NCBI GenBank assembly: GCA_039193455.1 | Contig: JBCCWO010000011.1 | Coordinates: 53,773-117,772, forward strand | Source of the DNA: JBCBGF01 sp039193455 | Lineage (GTDB): Bacteria > Pseudomonadota > Alphaproteobacteria > Rhodobacterales > Rhodobacteraceae | Direction: 5' to 3' | Length of the DNA stretch: 64,000 nucleotides | In this document: in pieces, positions 26,280-35,773 of the stretch | How the letters are laid out: every line of letters starts with the position of its first letter | Position numbering within the stretch: position 1 is the first letter of the stretch | Position numbers and translations under genes: made by a program | Notes under the pieces: generated by a model | Seen by the model: the letters and a program-made list of their open reading frames with translations, nothing else | Databases searched by the model: none | What the model was told of the DNA's origin: nothing

Positions 26280-29200
26280 CTAGAGATCGACCTCGATCAC
26301 CCCGCCCGGGTCCGCCGCCCGGGACTGGCACAGGATCACCTCGGTCTCGCGCTGCTTTTTCGACAGCACGAAATCGCGATGCTCCACCTCGCCCGCGATC
26401 AAGCCGCATTTGCATACCCCGCACAGCCCGTCCGAACACTTTACGTCGATGGCGATCCCGGCTTCGGTCAGGATATCGGTGGCCTTTTTGTCTGCAGGAA
26501 CGGTCAGCGTGCGCCCAGACCGGGCAAGTTTCAGCGTAAAGGGGTGGTTTTCGTAGTCGGGCACCTCTGGCAGCGAAAAATACTCCAGATGCCGCGCCTC
26601 TTCCGGGATCCCCTGGCGCTCTGCCGCCTCCATCACTGCGCTCATGTATCGATCAGGCCCGCAGGTATAGACGTGCCCGCCCACCGGCGGGTCGCGCAGC
26701 ACCGCATCAAGATCCGCCCGCGTGCCTTCGTCCGAAACATGGACACGGACCCGGTCCGCCCACGCCACCTGCGCCAGATCGCCCAGATAACCCGCGGCCG
26801 CGCGCGATGTCACCGAATAGTGCGCCTCGAAATCCGCCCCGATCGCGTGCAGCCGATGCGCCATGGCAATCATCGGCGTGATCCCGATACCCCCGCCCAT
26901 CAGGTAGCTTTTTGACGCCTCCTCATGCAGCGGGAAGTGGTTGATGGGCCGCGAGATAAAGATCTTGCGCCCTTCTAAGAAGATCCGGTGCAACAGCTTG
27001 GATCCGCCCCGCCCCGCATCCTCGCGCAGGACACCGATCTGATAGACCGACCGATCCGCCGGATCGCCGGACATCGAGTATTGCCGCAAAAACTCTGGCG
27101 CGACGACGATATCCAGATGCGCCCCTGCCGCCCATTCCGGAAGGTCGCTGCCATCCAGCGCGCGGAACTCATACTTCGTCACATCCGCGCTCATCTCCTC
27201 GGCCTTCGAGACCACGACCCGCAACACCGGGCTTTCGCCCGCGGCGGTATAGGCATGCACCACGCTCAGGTCGCCTTGCGCCACCCGCCGCTTGTACTCA
27301 TCTGCGGGCACCATCGCGTCATAGGCGTCTATCCCCGCCTCGCGGTCCATCGGGAACGGGTACGGCCAGGGATGCGGGGCCAGCGGCGCGGGATAGACGG
27401 CCAAGGTCTGATCCTCGTATTTCAGCTCCAGATCCGTCTGCAGGTCGCGGGCGTTCACAGGAAGGCGGGCGGGCTTGTAGGCCCCATCTTCATACAGCTC
27501 CAGATCCCACCACCACTTCTTCACCGGATTCAGCCCGCCATTGCCGACATAGTCGTCGAGCTTTGCCAGATAGGGCGCGGCCTTTGGAAAGTTCATCGCC
27601 GCCCAGCGAAACGGCTTTTCCGCAAACAGCCCCTCAAGGTTCCAGGGACAGGTCTTCATGCACCGCCCGCACATCGCCCCGCCTTCGGTGGTGATCCGGT
27701 AGGTCGCGCATTTCTGACTGTCGGATTTCCAGATCTCATAGCCGTTGAACATCAGCTTCGGCCCGGCGGTGATCGCGCCCGAAGGGCATTCGCGCGCGCA
27801 TTTGTTGCAGGCCTCGCAAAACGCTTGCATGCCGAAATCGATGGGCCGGTCATGGGCCATCGGCATGTCGGTGGTCACGACACCCGATTTGAGGCGCGGC
27901 CCGAGGAACGGGTTCAAGATCACCTCGCCGATCCGCGACACCTCACCCAGACCCGACAGCAGCAAGAGCGGGGGTTGCAGCACTTCACCATCCAGCACCG
28001 AATGCGCCTTGGCCGCATAGCCCAGGTTGCGGATCTGTTTCGCGATCACCCCGCCCAACAGCGAGAACCGCAGATACGCCCGCATCGATTGCGCCACGCT
28101 GATCCAGTCGTCGCCCGACGCGCCCTCCATGGTCTCGTACCCCTGATCGACGATCATGCTGATCGCCTGATCATGGGGCGGGTCGATGGGCGCACCGGTG
28201 GCGTCATGCGAATACCACGTCCACTCGGGACATCGGCTAATGCCCACCGCATCGATCCCTAGGAAATAGCTCGCCGCCTTGATGTTGCGGGCATTGCGCA
28301 GCGGATCGTCCGGCGGCTCCACGGCCTCGGACGCGCCGTCCTGCAACAAAACAAACGCCCCCAGCATCCGACGCTGCGCCATCGATGGCGCGGCCTTCTT
28401 GACGTAGAATCCGCCCTTCGCGCCCTCTTGCAACGGCTTGCCCATGTCGCCGAACTGCGCGCGTGCGAACATATCGGTTCGCTTGGGCACCCGCGCCACG
28501 CGCGCCTCGTCGATATAGGTCGTCGGGCTGTCCACACGCTTCAGCGTCTCGAACGGATGCGGGCCATCCACGAAATCGCGCTTGGCGAAAGGGTCCCCGT
28601 TCAGGGCCGATCGCCGGAACCCCGCGCCCACCCACCAGGCCGGGCCCTTGGTCCGCATCCAGGGCTGCGCCGCCGCCAGCGCCCGATCCTCGGCCAGATC
28701 GAAATCGGTCGTAACCACCGCCACCCCGAACCGGTCGCCGACATAGGGGTTCACCAGCCGCCCCGCATCCACACGCGCCAGCCCCGCCGCCACGGTCAGC
28801 TTGTTCAGATCCACATCCGTGCTGGTCGCCGTATGCGCCTTGGCATCCCAGCCCAGCAGACGGATGTAGTTGGCCAGCACCACCGCCGTCTCGCTCGCCC
28901 GCAGGCAAGCCCGATGCGCCTGCGCATCCTCCAGCCAGTCGCAGCCCCGCTCATTCGGGCCCGGATCGCGGGGGTAGTCATACAGAAAGACGATCGCCTT
29001 GGTATGTCCGGTGATCGTCGTGGGCGGCGCCTCCATCGAATCCTTCAGGTCGGCCATGATCATGTCGATGCCCGCCGCCAGCGTCTTGGTCTGCCGGGTC
29101 CGCAGATCATGGGCCAGCCGGTCAATATCGGGGTTGCGCACCGGTGTGGCCAGCATCGCCTCGGGCCCCATCGGCCCGATCCCCACCATGGCGGCGTCCG

Positions 29201-29483
29201 AAAAGTAGCCAAAGCCCTTCAGATGGTTGGCCCGCTCCTGCGGGTCATCCGGGCATTCGGCCCGCGCACCGTTGACCAGCCCGTCCCGGATCGCATCCAT
29301 CATCGCCTGATACTCCCCCATCGCGTTGACGATGGATGCGGGCGCATCTGGGCGGCGAAAGTTCAGCGGCGTAAACGGTGGCACGGCGGCCAGGTCGGGC
29401 ATCGGCCCCCGTTCAAGCCGTTCCAAAGGGAACGGCCCAAGGTGGACGGGCCGGTCTTTGTCCGAAAAAAAGCGTTCTCCCAT
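26280..29483 (-). CDS. Self-sufficient reductive dehalogenase (RdhA fused to FMN/NAD(P)H/2Fe-2S reductase)
   Basis: 1067-residue fusion. Residues about 1-735 form a cobalamin-dependent reductive dehalogenase of the respiration-independent type: a duplicated nitroreductase-like B12-binding core, then two 4Fe-4S sites, one with C556, C559, C562 and C566 (CEACNKCARECP) and one with C592, C605, C608 and C612 (the last three in CGRCMKTCP). Residues about 745-1067 are a phthalate-dioxygenase-reductase-like module: flavin motif RQYSMSG, nucleotide motif GGGIGITPMIAM, and a plant-type 2Fe-2S with C1016, C1021, C1024 and C1052. No Tat signal is present, so it is cytoplasmic. The fusion would pass electrons from NAD(P)H to cobalamin to remove halogen from an organohalide. 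It follows an iron alcohol dehydrogenase gene by 52 bp on the same strand. Confidence 0.9.
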   Translation of the reverse strand: MGERFFSDKDRPVHLGPFPLERLERGPMPDLAAVPPFTPLNFRRPDAPASIVNAMGEYQAMMDAIRDGLVNGARAECPDDPQERANHLKGFGYFSDAAMVGIGPMGPEAMLATPVRNPDIDRLAHDLRTRQTKTLAAGIDMIMADLKDSMEAPPTTITGHTKAIVFLYDYPRDPGPNERGCDWLEDAQAHRACLRASETAVVLANYIRLLGWDAKAHTATSTDVDLNKLTVAAGLARVDAGRLVNPYVGDRFGVAVVTTDFDLAEDRALAAAQPWMRTKGPAWWVGAGFRRSALNGDPFAKRDFVDGPHPFETLKRVDSPTTYIDEARVARVPKRTDMFARAQFGDMGKPLQEGAKGGFYVKKAAPSMAQRRMLGAFVLLQDGASEAVEPPDDPLRNARNIKAASYFLGIDAVGISRCPEWTWYSHDATGAPIDPPHDQAISMIVDQGYETMEGASGDDWISVAQSMRAYLRFSLLGGVIAKQIRNLGYAAKAHSVLDGEVLQPPLLLLSGLGEVSRIGEVILNPFLGPRLKSGVVTTDMPMAHDRPIDFGMQAFCEACNKCARECPSGAITAGPKLMFNGYEIWKSDSQKCATYRITTEGGAMCGRCMKTCPWNLEGLFAEKPFRWAAMNFPKAAPYLAKLDDYVGNGGLNPVKKWWWDLELYEDGAYKPARLPVNARDLQTDLELKYEDQTLAVYPAPLAPHPWPYPFPMDREAGIDAYDAMVPADEYKRRVAQGDLSVVHAYTAAGESPVLRVVVSKAEEMSADVTKYEFRALDGSDLPEWAAGAHLDIVVAPEFLRQYSMSGDPADRSVYQIGVLREDAGRGGSKLLHRIFLEGRKIFISRPINHFPLHEEASKSYLMGGGIGITPMIAMAHRLHAIGADFEAHYSVTSRAAAGYLGDLAQVAWADRVRVHVSDEGTRADLDAVLRDPPVGGHVYTCGPDRYMSAVMEAAERQGIPEEARHLEYFSLPEVPDYENHPFTLKLARSGRTLTVPADKKATDILTEAGIAIDVKCSDGLCGVCKCGLIAGEVEHRDFVLSKKQRETEVILCQSRAADPGGVIEVDL

Positions 29484-29535
29484 GGGGGTAAAGTGGCGCG
29501 GCGACGTCAGAGACGCAACCGGGTGGAAGCGCGAT

Positions 29536-30681
29536 CTACAAACACGCCTCGAACAGCGCCCGCGTATTGGCTGCGGTCATCTCCACCGGGTTCCCGCCGA
29601 CGCTGGGATCGTTCAGCGCCGATTGCGTCAGCACATCCAGATCAGGGTCGACAACGCCCAGCGCCGTCAACGTGCGCGGAATGCCCAGCCCATCGTTGAA
29701 CCCATCCACAAAGGCACAGAACCCTTCATACCCCCGCGTGATCCCCAGGTAGGCCGCGGCTTGCGCCAGCTTGCCCTCGACCGCAGGTCGGTTGAACCGC
29801 AGCACCGCGGGCATCACCACCGCATTCGTGGTGCCGTGATGGGTATGGTGATGCGCCCCGATCGGGTGGCTCAGCGCGTGGATCGCGCCCAGCCCCTTTT
29901 GAAACGCCGTGGCCCCCATGGCCGCCGCACTCATCATCTGGGCCCGCGCGGCAATATCGCCGCCATCGGCATAGGCGCGCGGCAGGTAGTCCTTGACCAA
30001 CCGCATCCCCTCCAGCGCGATCCCCTGGCTCATCGGATGATAATGCGGGGAACAAAACGCCTCGACGCAGTGCGCAAAGGCATCAAGCCCGGTTCCGGCG
30101 GTGATATGCGGCGGCATCCCCACTGTCAGTTCCGGGTCGCAGATCACCACCGAGGGCAGGATCTTGGGGTGAAAGATAATCTTCTTCTCGGCCGTCTCGG
30201 AATTGGTGATGACCGACGCCCGGCCCACTTCGGACCCCGTACCAGCGGTCGTCGGCACCGCGACGATGGGCAGGATCGCGTCGGCATCCGCTCGCGTCCA
30301 CCAGTCGCCGATATCCTCGAAATCCCAGATCGGCCGGGTCTGCCCCGCCATGAAGGCCAGCACCTTGCCCAGATCGAGCCCCGAACCCCCGCCAAACGCA
30401 ATCACCCCGTCATAGCCACCGTCGCGAATGACGCTTAGCCCGGCGGCCACGTTGCCCTCGTTCGGGTTCGGATCGACCTCGGCAAACAGCCCACGCCCCA
30501 GCCCCGCGGCCTCGATCAGATCGAGGGTGCGCGTGGTAATCTCCATCCCTGCCAACCCGCGATCCGTGACCAAGAGCGGCTTTGATATCCCTGCCACCGC
30601 GCAGGCTTCGGCAATCTCGGAAATACGTCCAGCCCCAAAGCGGATCGCCGTGGGATAGGACCAGTTGCCCGTCAGTGTCAT
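29536..30681 (-). CDS. Iron-containing alcohol dehydrogenase
   Basis: 381-residue group III (Fe-ADH) NAD(P)-dependent dehydrogenase. The nucleotide-binding N-terminal half has the GGGSGLDLGK motif, and the iron site is formed by aspartate and histidines in GTGLDAFAHCVEAF and by AIHALSHPIGAHHHTHHG, which includes the H-rich metal loop. ATG 30681 gives the standard start TGNWSYPTAIRFGAGR. It begins 5 bp after the aldehyde dehydrogenase stop, so the two are co-transcribed and may catalyse successive steps (alcohol to aldehyde to acid). The substrate is unknown. Confidence 0.92.
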   Translation of the reverse strand: MTLTGNWSYPTAIRFGAGRISEIAEACAVAGISKPLLVTDRGLAGMEITTRTLDLIEAAGLGRGLFAEVDPNPNEGNVAAGLSVIRDGGYDGVIAFGGGSGLDLGKVLAFMAGQTRPIWDFEDIGDWWTRADADAILPIVAVPTTAGTGSEVGRASVITNSETAEKKIIFHPKILPSVVICDPELTVGMPPHITAGTGLDAFAHCVEAFCSPHYHPMSQGIALEGMRLVKDYLPRAYADGGDIAARAQMMSAAAMGATAFQKGLGAIHALSHPIGAHHHTHHGTTNAVVMPAVLRFNRPAVEGKLAQAAAYLGITRGYEGFCAFVDGFNDGLGIPRTLTALGVVDPDLDVLTQSALNDPSVGGNPVEMTAANTRALFEACL

Positions 30682-30686
30682 GGGCC

Positions 30687-32054
30687 TCAGCCTTTCTTCA
30701 GATGGTAACTCTTGGGCCGCGTCAGCGCATGAAAGCCCAACACAGACAGGCCCGCCCCGCGTCCGGTATCCTTGCACCCGGTCCAGCAGAGGGCGGGATC
30801 GAGATAGTCGGCGCGGTTCATGAATACGGTCCCCGTCTGGATGCGTGCGCCCAGCGCCTCTGCCGCCCAAGTATCCCGCGTCCAGATCGAGGCGGTCAGA
30901 CCATAGTGGCTGTCATTCATCAGCGCGATGGCCTCATCATCGCCAGAAACTGGCATGATCCCGACGACCGGGCCAAAGCTCTCTTCCCGCATCACCCGCA
31001 TATCGTGGGTAACGCTGGTCAGGATCTGCGGCGTCAGATACGCCTCGCCATCATCCTCGGCAAAGGTCTCGATATGCAGCCTGGCCCCTGCCGCCACCGC
31101 CTCGGCAATCTGGTCCAGCACCAGCGCGGCAAAGCGCGGCTGCGCCATGGGGCCGAGCGTGGTTTCTGAATCCAACGGATTGCCCAGCTTATAGCCAGAC
31201 ACGATGCTCACGGCCTTCTCGACGAAAGCCTCGAACAGGCTCGCATGCACATAGATCCGTTCGATTCCGCAGCAGCACTGGCCTGAATTAAACATCGCCG
31301 CATCGACCAACGTCTCGACCGCCGCGTCCAGATCGGCATCGGCGCGCACATAGCCCGGGTCTTTGCCGCCCAACTCGGTTGAAACGGAAGTAAACGTCCC
31401 CGCCGCCGCACGCTCCATCGCCTGCCCGCCTGCAACCGACCCGGTGAAATTGACGAAATCGAACGCCCGCCCCGCGATCAAGGCAGAGGTCGTGTCATGG
31501 TCAAGCACCACGTTCTGGAACACATCCCCGGGCACCCCTGCCGCCGCAAATGCATCTGCCAGATGTTCGCCCACCAGGATCGTCTGCGCGGCATGTTTCA
31601 GGATCACCGTGTTCCCGGCGATCAGCGCCGGCGCGATCGTGTTGATCGCGGTCATGTAGGGATAATTCCAGGGAGCCACAACAAAAACAACACCTTGCGG
31701 CTCACGCTTGATCTTGCGAACAAAGCTGTCGCTGTCCTCGATCACGATATCGGCCAGCGCCTCTTCCGCGATCCCGGCCATATAGCCCGCGCGTTCTTCA
31801 AACCCGCCGAACTCACCGCCATAGCGCACAGGTCGCCCCATCTGATGGGCCAGTTCGGTGACCATCCGGTCCTTGGTGCGCCCGATCTCGGCCACCGCCG
31901 CCTCCACCAGCGCGATCCGCTCGGCCAACGGCCGTGCCGCCCAGCCCGGCTGGGCCGCCTGCGCAGCGCTTGCCGCGGCAAACGCCGCCTCGGACGACAG
32001 CGGCGCACGCTCGGCATAGACCGACCCGTCAATGGGTGAGATACAGCGGATCAT
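30687..32054 (-). CDS. NAD(P)-dependent aldehyde dehydrogenase
   Basis: 455-residue ALDH-superfamily enzyme of the short type, without a long N-terminal extension. It has the NAD-site motif VVAPWNYPYMTAIN, the glutamate segment STELGGKDPGYV, the catalytic cysteine in FNSGQCCCGIERIYV and the C-terminal ESFGPVVGI. ATG 32054 gives MIRCISPIDGSVYAE. Its stop is 5 bp from the Fe-ADH start, and it starts 5 bp downstream of the glutamine-synthetase-like gene stop, so all belong to one operon. Possible substrates are an amino aldehyde or a gamma-glutamyl aldehyde from amine breakdown (inference from the upstream ligase). Confidence 0.93.
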   Translation of the reverse strand: MIRCISPIDGSVYAERAPLSSEAAFAAASAAQAAQPGWAARPLAERIALVEAAVAEIGRTKDRMVTELAHQMGRPVRYGGEFGGFEERAGYMAGIAEEALADIVIEDSDSFVRKIKREPQGVVFVVAPWNYPYMTAINTIAPALIAGNTVILKHAAQTILVGEHLADAFAAAGVPGDVFQNVVLDHDTTSALIAGRAFDFVNFTGSVAGGQAMERAAAGTFTSVSTELGGKDPGYVRADADLDAAVETLVDAAMFNSGQCCCGIERIYVHASLFEAFVEKAVSIVSGYKLGNPLDSETTLGPMAQPRFAALVLDQIAEAVAAGARLHIETFAEDDGEAYLTPQILTSVTHDMRVMREESFGPVVGIMPVSGDDEAIALMNDSHYGLTASIWTRDTWAAEALGARIQTGTVFMNRADYLDPALCWTGCKDTGRGAGLSVLGFHALTRPKSYHLKKG

Positions 32055-32059
32055 CCCCG

Positions 32060-33424
32060 TCACGCCCGCTCGAACCCGCGCTTGACCTCCCAGTCGGTCA
32101 CGACGGCGTCGAACTCCTCCTGCTCGACCTCGGCACAGCGGGTGTAATGGTCGACCACCCCATCCCCCATCGCTGCGCGCAGCATCTGGGAGCCCCGCAA
32201 TGTCTCTGTCGCCGCCCGCAGCGTTGTCGGGATCTCCTGCGCGCCCGCATCCTCGTAAACATCTCCGGTGGTGGGCGGGACCAATTCCAGCCCCTCCTCG
32301 ATCCCCTGCAGTCCAGCGGCGATCAGCGCCGCTTGCGCCAGATAGGGGTTCATGTCCGATCCCCCGATCCGGCACTCGATCCGAACCCCTTTGGTGCCAT
32401 CCCCACACATCCGGAACCCCGCCGTGCGGTTGTCCACCGACCAGACCGTCTTGGTCGGGGCAAAACTGCCCACCTGAAAGCGTTTGTAGCTGTTCACATA
32501 GGGCGCCAGGAACACCGTCAGATCAGGCGCATAGGCGATCATGCCGGCCACCGCCTGTGACATCAGCTTTGACATGCAATACTTTGCATTTTCGTCGTAA
32601 AAAGCGTTTGCATTGCCCTTCCAGAAGGACAGATGCACATGGCTGGCACTGCCGACCTTGGCATGGTGCCACTTGGCCATGAAACTCGCCGAATGCCCCT
32701 GCGTCCAGGCGATCTCCTTCGTTGCTTGCTTGGCGATCGTATGGTGATCGGCACAGCCCAGCGCATCCGCATAGCGGATGTTCAGCTCTTCCTGCCCCGT
32801 CTCTGCTTCACCCTTGGTGTTCTCCACCGGGATCCCGGCACCATAGAGCGCATTGCGCAGGGTCCGCATGATCCCCTCTTCCTTCGTCGTCTGAAGGATG
32901 TGGTAATCCTCGTTGTAGGCGCTAATCGGGCGCAGATCGCGGTACCCTTCCACCGCCAGATCGCGATAGCTCTTCTCGAACAGGAAGAACTCCAGCTCGG
33001 TGGCCATCATCGGCGTCAGCCCCATCGCCTCGGCCCGCGCGACCTGGCGCTTCAGGATCGCGCGCGGACAATGCGGCACCGGCTGATGCGTGTGATGGTC
33101 CAGAATATCGCACAGCACCATCGCGGTCCCCTCCAGCCACGGCATCAGCCGCAGGGTCGAGAGGTCGGGCTTCATCACATAGTCGCCATACCCGGCCTTC
33201 CAGCTGGTCGAGGCATAGCCGTCCGGCGTCCCCATCTCCAGATCGGTGGCGAGCAGGTAGTTGCAGCAATGGGTCTCTTCCCACGCGCTGTCGACGAACA
33301 TCTGCGCATGGAAGCGCTTGCCCATCAGGCGGCCCTGCATGTCCACCATACAGACAAGCACCGTGTCGATAGCCCCGGCAGCAACATGCTCTTTCAACGC
33401 GTCGAATGTCAGGTTTCCAGGCAT
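32060..33424 (-). CDS. Glutamine-synthetase-like gamma-glutamylamide/polyamine ligase
   Basis: 454-residue glutamine synthetase homologue of the PuuA/GlnT/IpuC type, which ligates glutamate to an amine. Visible landmarks are TELEFFLFEKSY (metal and ammonium-site region), GKGEAETGQEELNI-like segment ENTKGEAETGQEELNI, AKWHHAKVGSASHVHLS, and RIGGSDMNPYLA. The start at 33424 (MPGNLTFDAL) has TTGGAAAGAACTGAGACA upstream; an in-frame TTG at 33442 is less likely. It sits between N-formylglutamate amidohydrolase and aldehyde dehydrogenase, so the operon may convert an amine through a gamma-glutamyl intermediate. The true amine is not known. Confidence 0.85.
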   Translation of the reverse strand: MPGNLTFDALKEHVAAGAIDTVLVCMVDMQGRLMGKRFHAQMFVDSAWEETHCCNYLLATDLEMGTPDGYASTSWKAGYGDYVMKPDLSTLRLMPWLEGTAMVLCDILDHHTHQPVPHCPRAILKRQVARAEAMGLTPMMATELEFFLFEKSYRDLAVEGYRDLRPISAYNEDYHILQTTKEEGIMRTLRNALYGAGIPVENTKGEAETGQEELNIRYADALGCADHHTIAKQATKEIAWTQGHSASFMAKWHHAKVGSASHVHLSFWKGNANAFYDENAKYCMSKLMSQAVAGMIAYAPDLTVFLAPYVNSYKRFQVGSFAPTKTVWSVDNRTAGFRMCGDGTKGVRIECRIGGSDMNPYLAQAALIAAGLQGIEEGLELVPPTTGDVYEDAGAQEIPTTLRAATETLRGSQMLRAAMGDGVVDHYTRCAEVEQEEFDAVVTDWEVKRGFERA

Positions 33425-33464
33425 TGTCTCAGTTCTTTCCAAGTGGTTTTGGGGTGGCTGGCCA

Positions 33465-34235
33465 TCACGTCGCGATCGTGGCCAGGGCAGTTCGCAACAG
33501 ATCGGTCAGATAGGCCGCCATCTTCTGCGCCGCGGGTGTCTGATCGATCAGGTCGCCGCGGATCTCGATCATGGCGTTCGCGATATCGCGCGGCTCGGCA
33601 TGGGTGCGCAGCGTATGGGTCACCCCATCTGCCGCGTCATAGGGCTCATTCAAACGGGTATCGAATCGCAAATCCGCGCGCGCCGCGGCCAGCATCCCAA
33701 GCGCTAGATCCGGTGTCGCGTCATGCAGAAACCCAAGCTCAACACGGCGCGCCTGTCCCTCAAAGACCGGGGTAAAGCTGTGCACGTTGACCAGCGCCTT
33801 TGGCTGCCGCGCATCCAGCGTGGCGGTCAACAGATCGCGGAAGGGGAAATAGACCTCGGTCTCGCGCTGCGCCCGGTCCTCTGGTGACAGATCCCGGTTG
33901 CCCGTGACAGCATGATGCTCGGCCCTTTCGACAATTGCCGTGGGCGAGTCCGTCGGTCGATTGCAATCATAAACCAAACGGGACACGCGACTGACCACCA
34001 GCGGCGCATTCAGCGCGGCGGCCATTGCTGTCGCCACATCCAACACACCGACATCCCAGGCCCAATGGCCACGCAATTCGCTCTCTGGCAGGCCAAGCGT
34101 GCCCAGCGCCTGCGGGATCGCCGCGCTCGCATGTTCGCACACAAGCACCAGGTTACCGGTGGCACCGGCATTCAACACCTCCGCCGCAGGGCGTTCATCG
34201 GGGGACAAAAGTTGGGAATGGATCGTCTCAGGCAT
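33465..34235 (-). CDS. N-formylglutamate amidohydrolase-family protein
   Basis: 256-residue FGase-family hydrolase. It has VLVCEHASAAIP (zinc-site histidine near the N-terminus), DVGVLDVATAMAAAL, VNVHSFTPVFEG and RGDLIDQ, all typical of the family. It hydrolyses an N-acyl- or gamma-glutamyl-type bond in classical members (formylglutamate in histidine catabolism); next to a gamma-glutamylamide synthetase it may instead act on a glutamyl conjugate. It is the first gene of the minus-strand operon, 40 bp before the ligase start. An intergenic region of 137 bp separates it from the divergent fumC. Confidence 0.85.
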   Translation of the reverse strand: MPETIHSQLLSPDERPAAEVLNAGATGNLVLVCEHASAAIPQALGTLGLPESELRGHWAWDVGVLDVATAMAAALNAPLVVSRVSRLVYDCNRPTDSPTAIVERAEHHAVTGNRDLSPEDRAQRETEVYFPFRDLLTATLDARQPKALVNVHSFTPVFEGQARRVELGFLHDATPDLALGMLAAARADLRFDTRLNEPYDAADGVTHTLRTHAEPRDIANAMIEIRGDLIDQTPAAQKMAAYLTDLLRTALATIAT

Positions 34236-34372
34236 GTATGCGCACCGAACAGGCGCCGGGAAAGAGTGTCAACGCCCATTCCGCAGCGCCCGCCCCGTGA
34301 CATCTCCGGCAATTGCGTGCCCCGCGCGCGCGCCCTATAGCTCGGGGCGTCCAAAGTCAGGAGAGTTCTCGC

Positions 34373-35767
34373 ATGTCCCAGACCCGCACGGAAACCGACA
34401 GTTTCGGCCCGCTCGAGGTTCCCACCGACAAGTACTGGGGCGCACAAACCCAACGGTCGATCATGAATTTCCCCATCGGGTGGGAGAAACAGCCCGTCGC
34501 CGTGGTCCGCGCACTGGGCGTGATCAAACAGGCCTGCGCCGAGGCAAACAAGGACCGCGGCGCGCTGGATGCGGGCCTTGCGGATGCGATCATTCAGGCT
34601 GCCTCGGAAGTCGTGGCAGGCAAGCTTGACGACAACTTCCCGCTGGTTGTGTGGCAGACCGGCTCGGGCACTCAGTCGAACATGAACGCCAACGAGGTGA
34701 TCGCCAACCGCGCGATCGAAATCCTGGGCGGCACCATCGGCTCAAAGGACCCGGTGCACCCCAACGACCATTGCAACATGGCGCAGTCGTCAAACGACAC
34801 GTTTCCCACGGCCATGCACATCGCCACGGCGACCACGGCGCATGACGTCCTGCTGCCCGGCCTCGAAAAGCTCCACGGCGTGCTGGAGTCCAAGGTCAAG
34901 GAATTCGACGGCATCATCAAAATCGGCCGCACCCACACGATGGATGCGACCCCACTCACGCTCGCGCAGGAGTTTTCCGGCTACGCCCACCAGGTCGCCA
35001 TGTCGATCGAGCGGGTGAAAGCCGCCCTGCCCCGCATCTACGAACTGGCCCAGGGCGGCACCGCGGTGGGCACCGGGCTCAACTCGCCCCTGGGCTGGGG
35101 CGAAACCGTCGCCGCCAACATGGCCCGCATCACCGGCCTGCCCTTCGTCACCGCCCCCAACAAGTTCGAGGCTTTGGGCGCCCATGACGCCATGGTCGAG
35201 ATGTCGGGGGCGGTCAAAACCGTCGCCGCGAGCCTTTTCAAGATCGCCAATGACATCCGCCTGATGGGCTCCGGCCCGCGCTGCGGCTTGGGTGAGCTGA
35301 TGCTGCCCGAAAACGAACCCGGCTCGTCGATCATGCCCGGCAAAGTCAACCCGACCCAGTGCGAGGCGATGACCCAAGTCTGCGCCCATGTCTTTGGCAA
35401 TGACGCCGCCGTGGGTTTTGCCGGCAGCCAGGGCCATTTCGAACTCAACGTCTACAAGCCGATGATGGCCTATAACGTCCTGCAATCCATGCAGCTTCTG
35501 GGCGACGCGGCGGTGGCCTTCACCGACAACTGCGTCGTGGGCATTCAGGCCAACATCGACCGCATCGACCAACTGATGCGCGAGTCGCTGATGCTGGTCA
35601 CCGCGCTGGCCCCGCAGATCGGCTATGACAATGCCACGACCGTCGCCAAAACCGCGCACAAGAACGGGACCACGCTCAAGGAAGAGGCAATTGCCCTGAG
35701 TTTCGTCGACGAGGCAACGTTTGAGGCGGTTGTTCGGCCAGAGAAGATGATCGGCCCAAAACAATGA
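34373..35767 (+). CDS. fumC: Fumarate hydratase class II
   Basis: 464-residue class II fumarase, iron-independent, of the TCA cycle. Motifs are GTQSNMNANEVIANRA, TFPTAMHIATATTA, the family signature GSSIMPGKVNPTQCEA, and NVYKPMMAYNVLQS. ATG 34373 follows CAGGAGAGTTCTCGC. In related bacteria the gene is followed directly by DUF4169 and ribbon-helix-helix genes; here a foreign-looking gene lies between. Confidence 0.96.
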   Translation: MSQTRTETDSFGPLEVPTDKYWGAQTQRSIMNFPIGWEKQPVAVVRALGVIKQACAEANKDRGALDAGLADAIIQAASEVVAGKLDDNFPLVVWQTGSGTQSNMNANEVIANRAIEILGGTIGSKDPVHPNDHCNMAQSSNDTFPTAMHIATATTAHDVLLPGLEKLHGVLESKVKEFDGIIKIGRTHTMDATPLTLAQEFSGYAHQVAMSIERVKAALPRIYELAQGGTAVGTGLNSPLGWGETVAANMARITGLPFVTAPNKFEALGAHDAMVEMSGAVKTVAASLFKIANDIRLMGSGPRCGLGELMLPENEPGSSIMPGKVNPTQCEAMTQVCAHVFGNDAAVGFAGSQGHFELNVYKPMMAYNVLQSMQLLGDAAVAFTDNCVVGIQANIDRIDQLMRESLMLVTALAPQIGYDNATTVAKTAHKNGTTLKEEAIALSFVDEATFEAVVRPEKMIGPKQ

Positions 35768-35773
35768 ATTTGC

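Noticed and set aside
29484..29535. Cobalamin riboswitch ahead of the reductive dehalogenase
   Set aside because: The gap to the Fe-ADH gene is only 52 bp, far too short for a B12 riboswitch.
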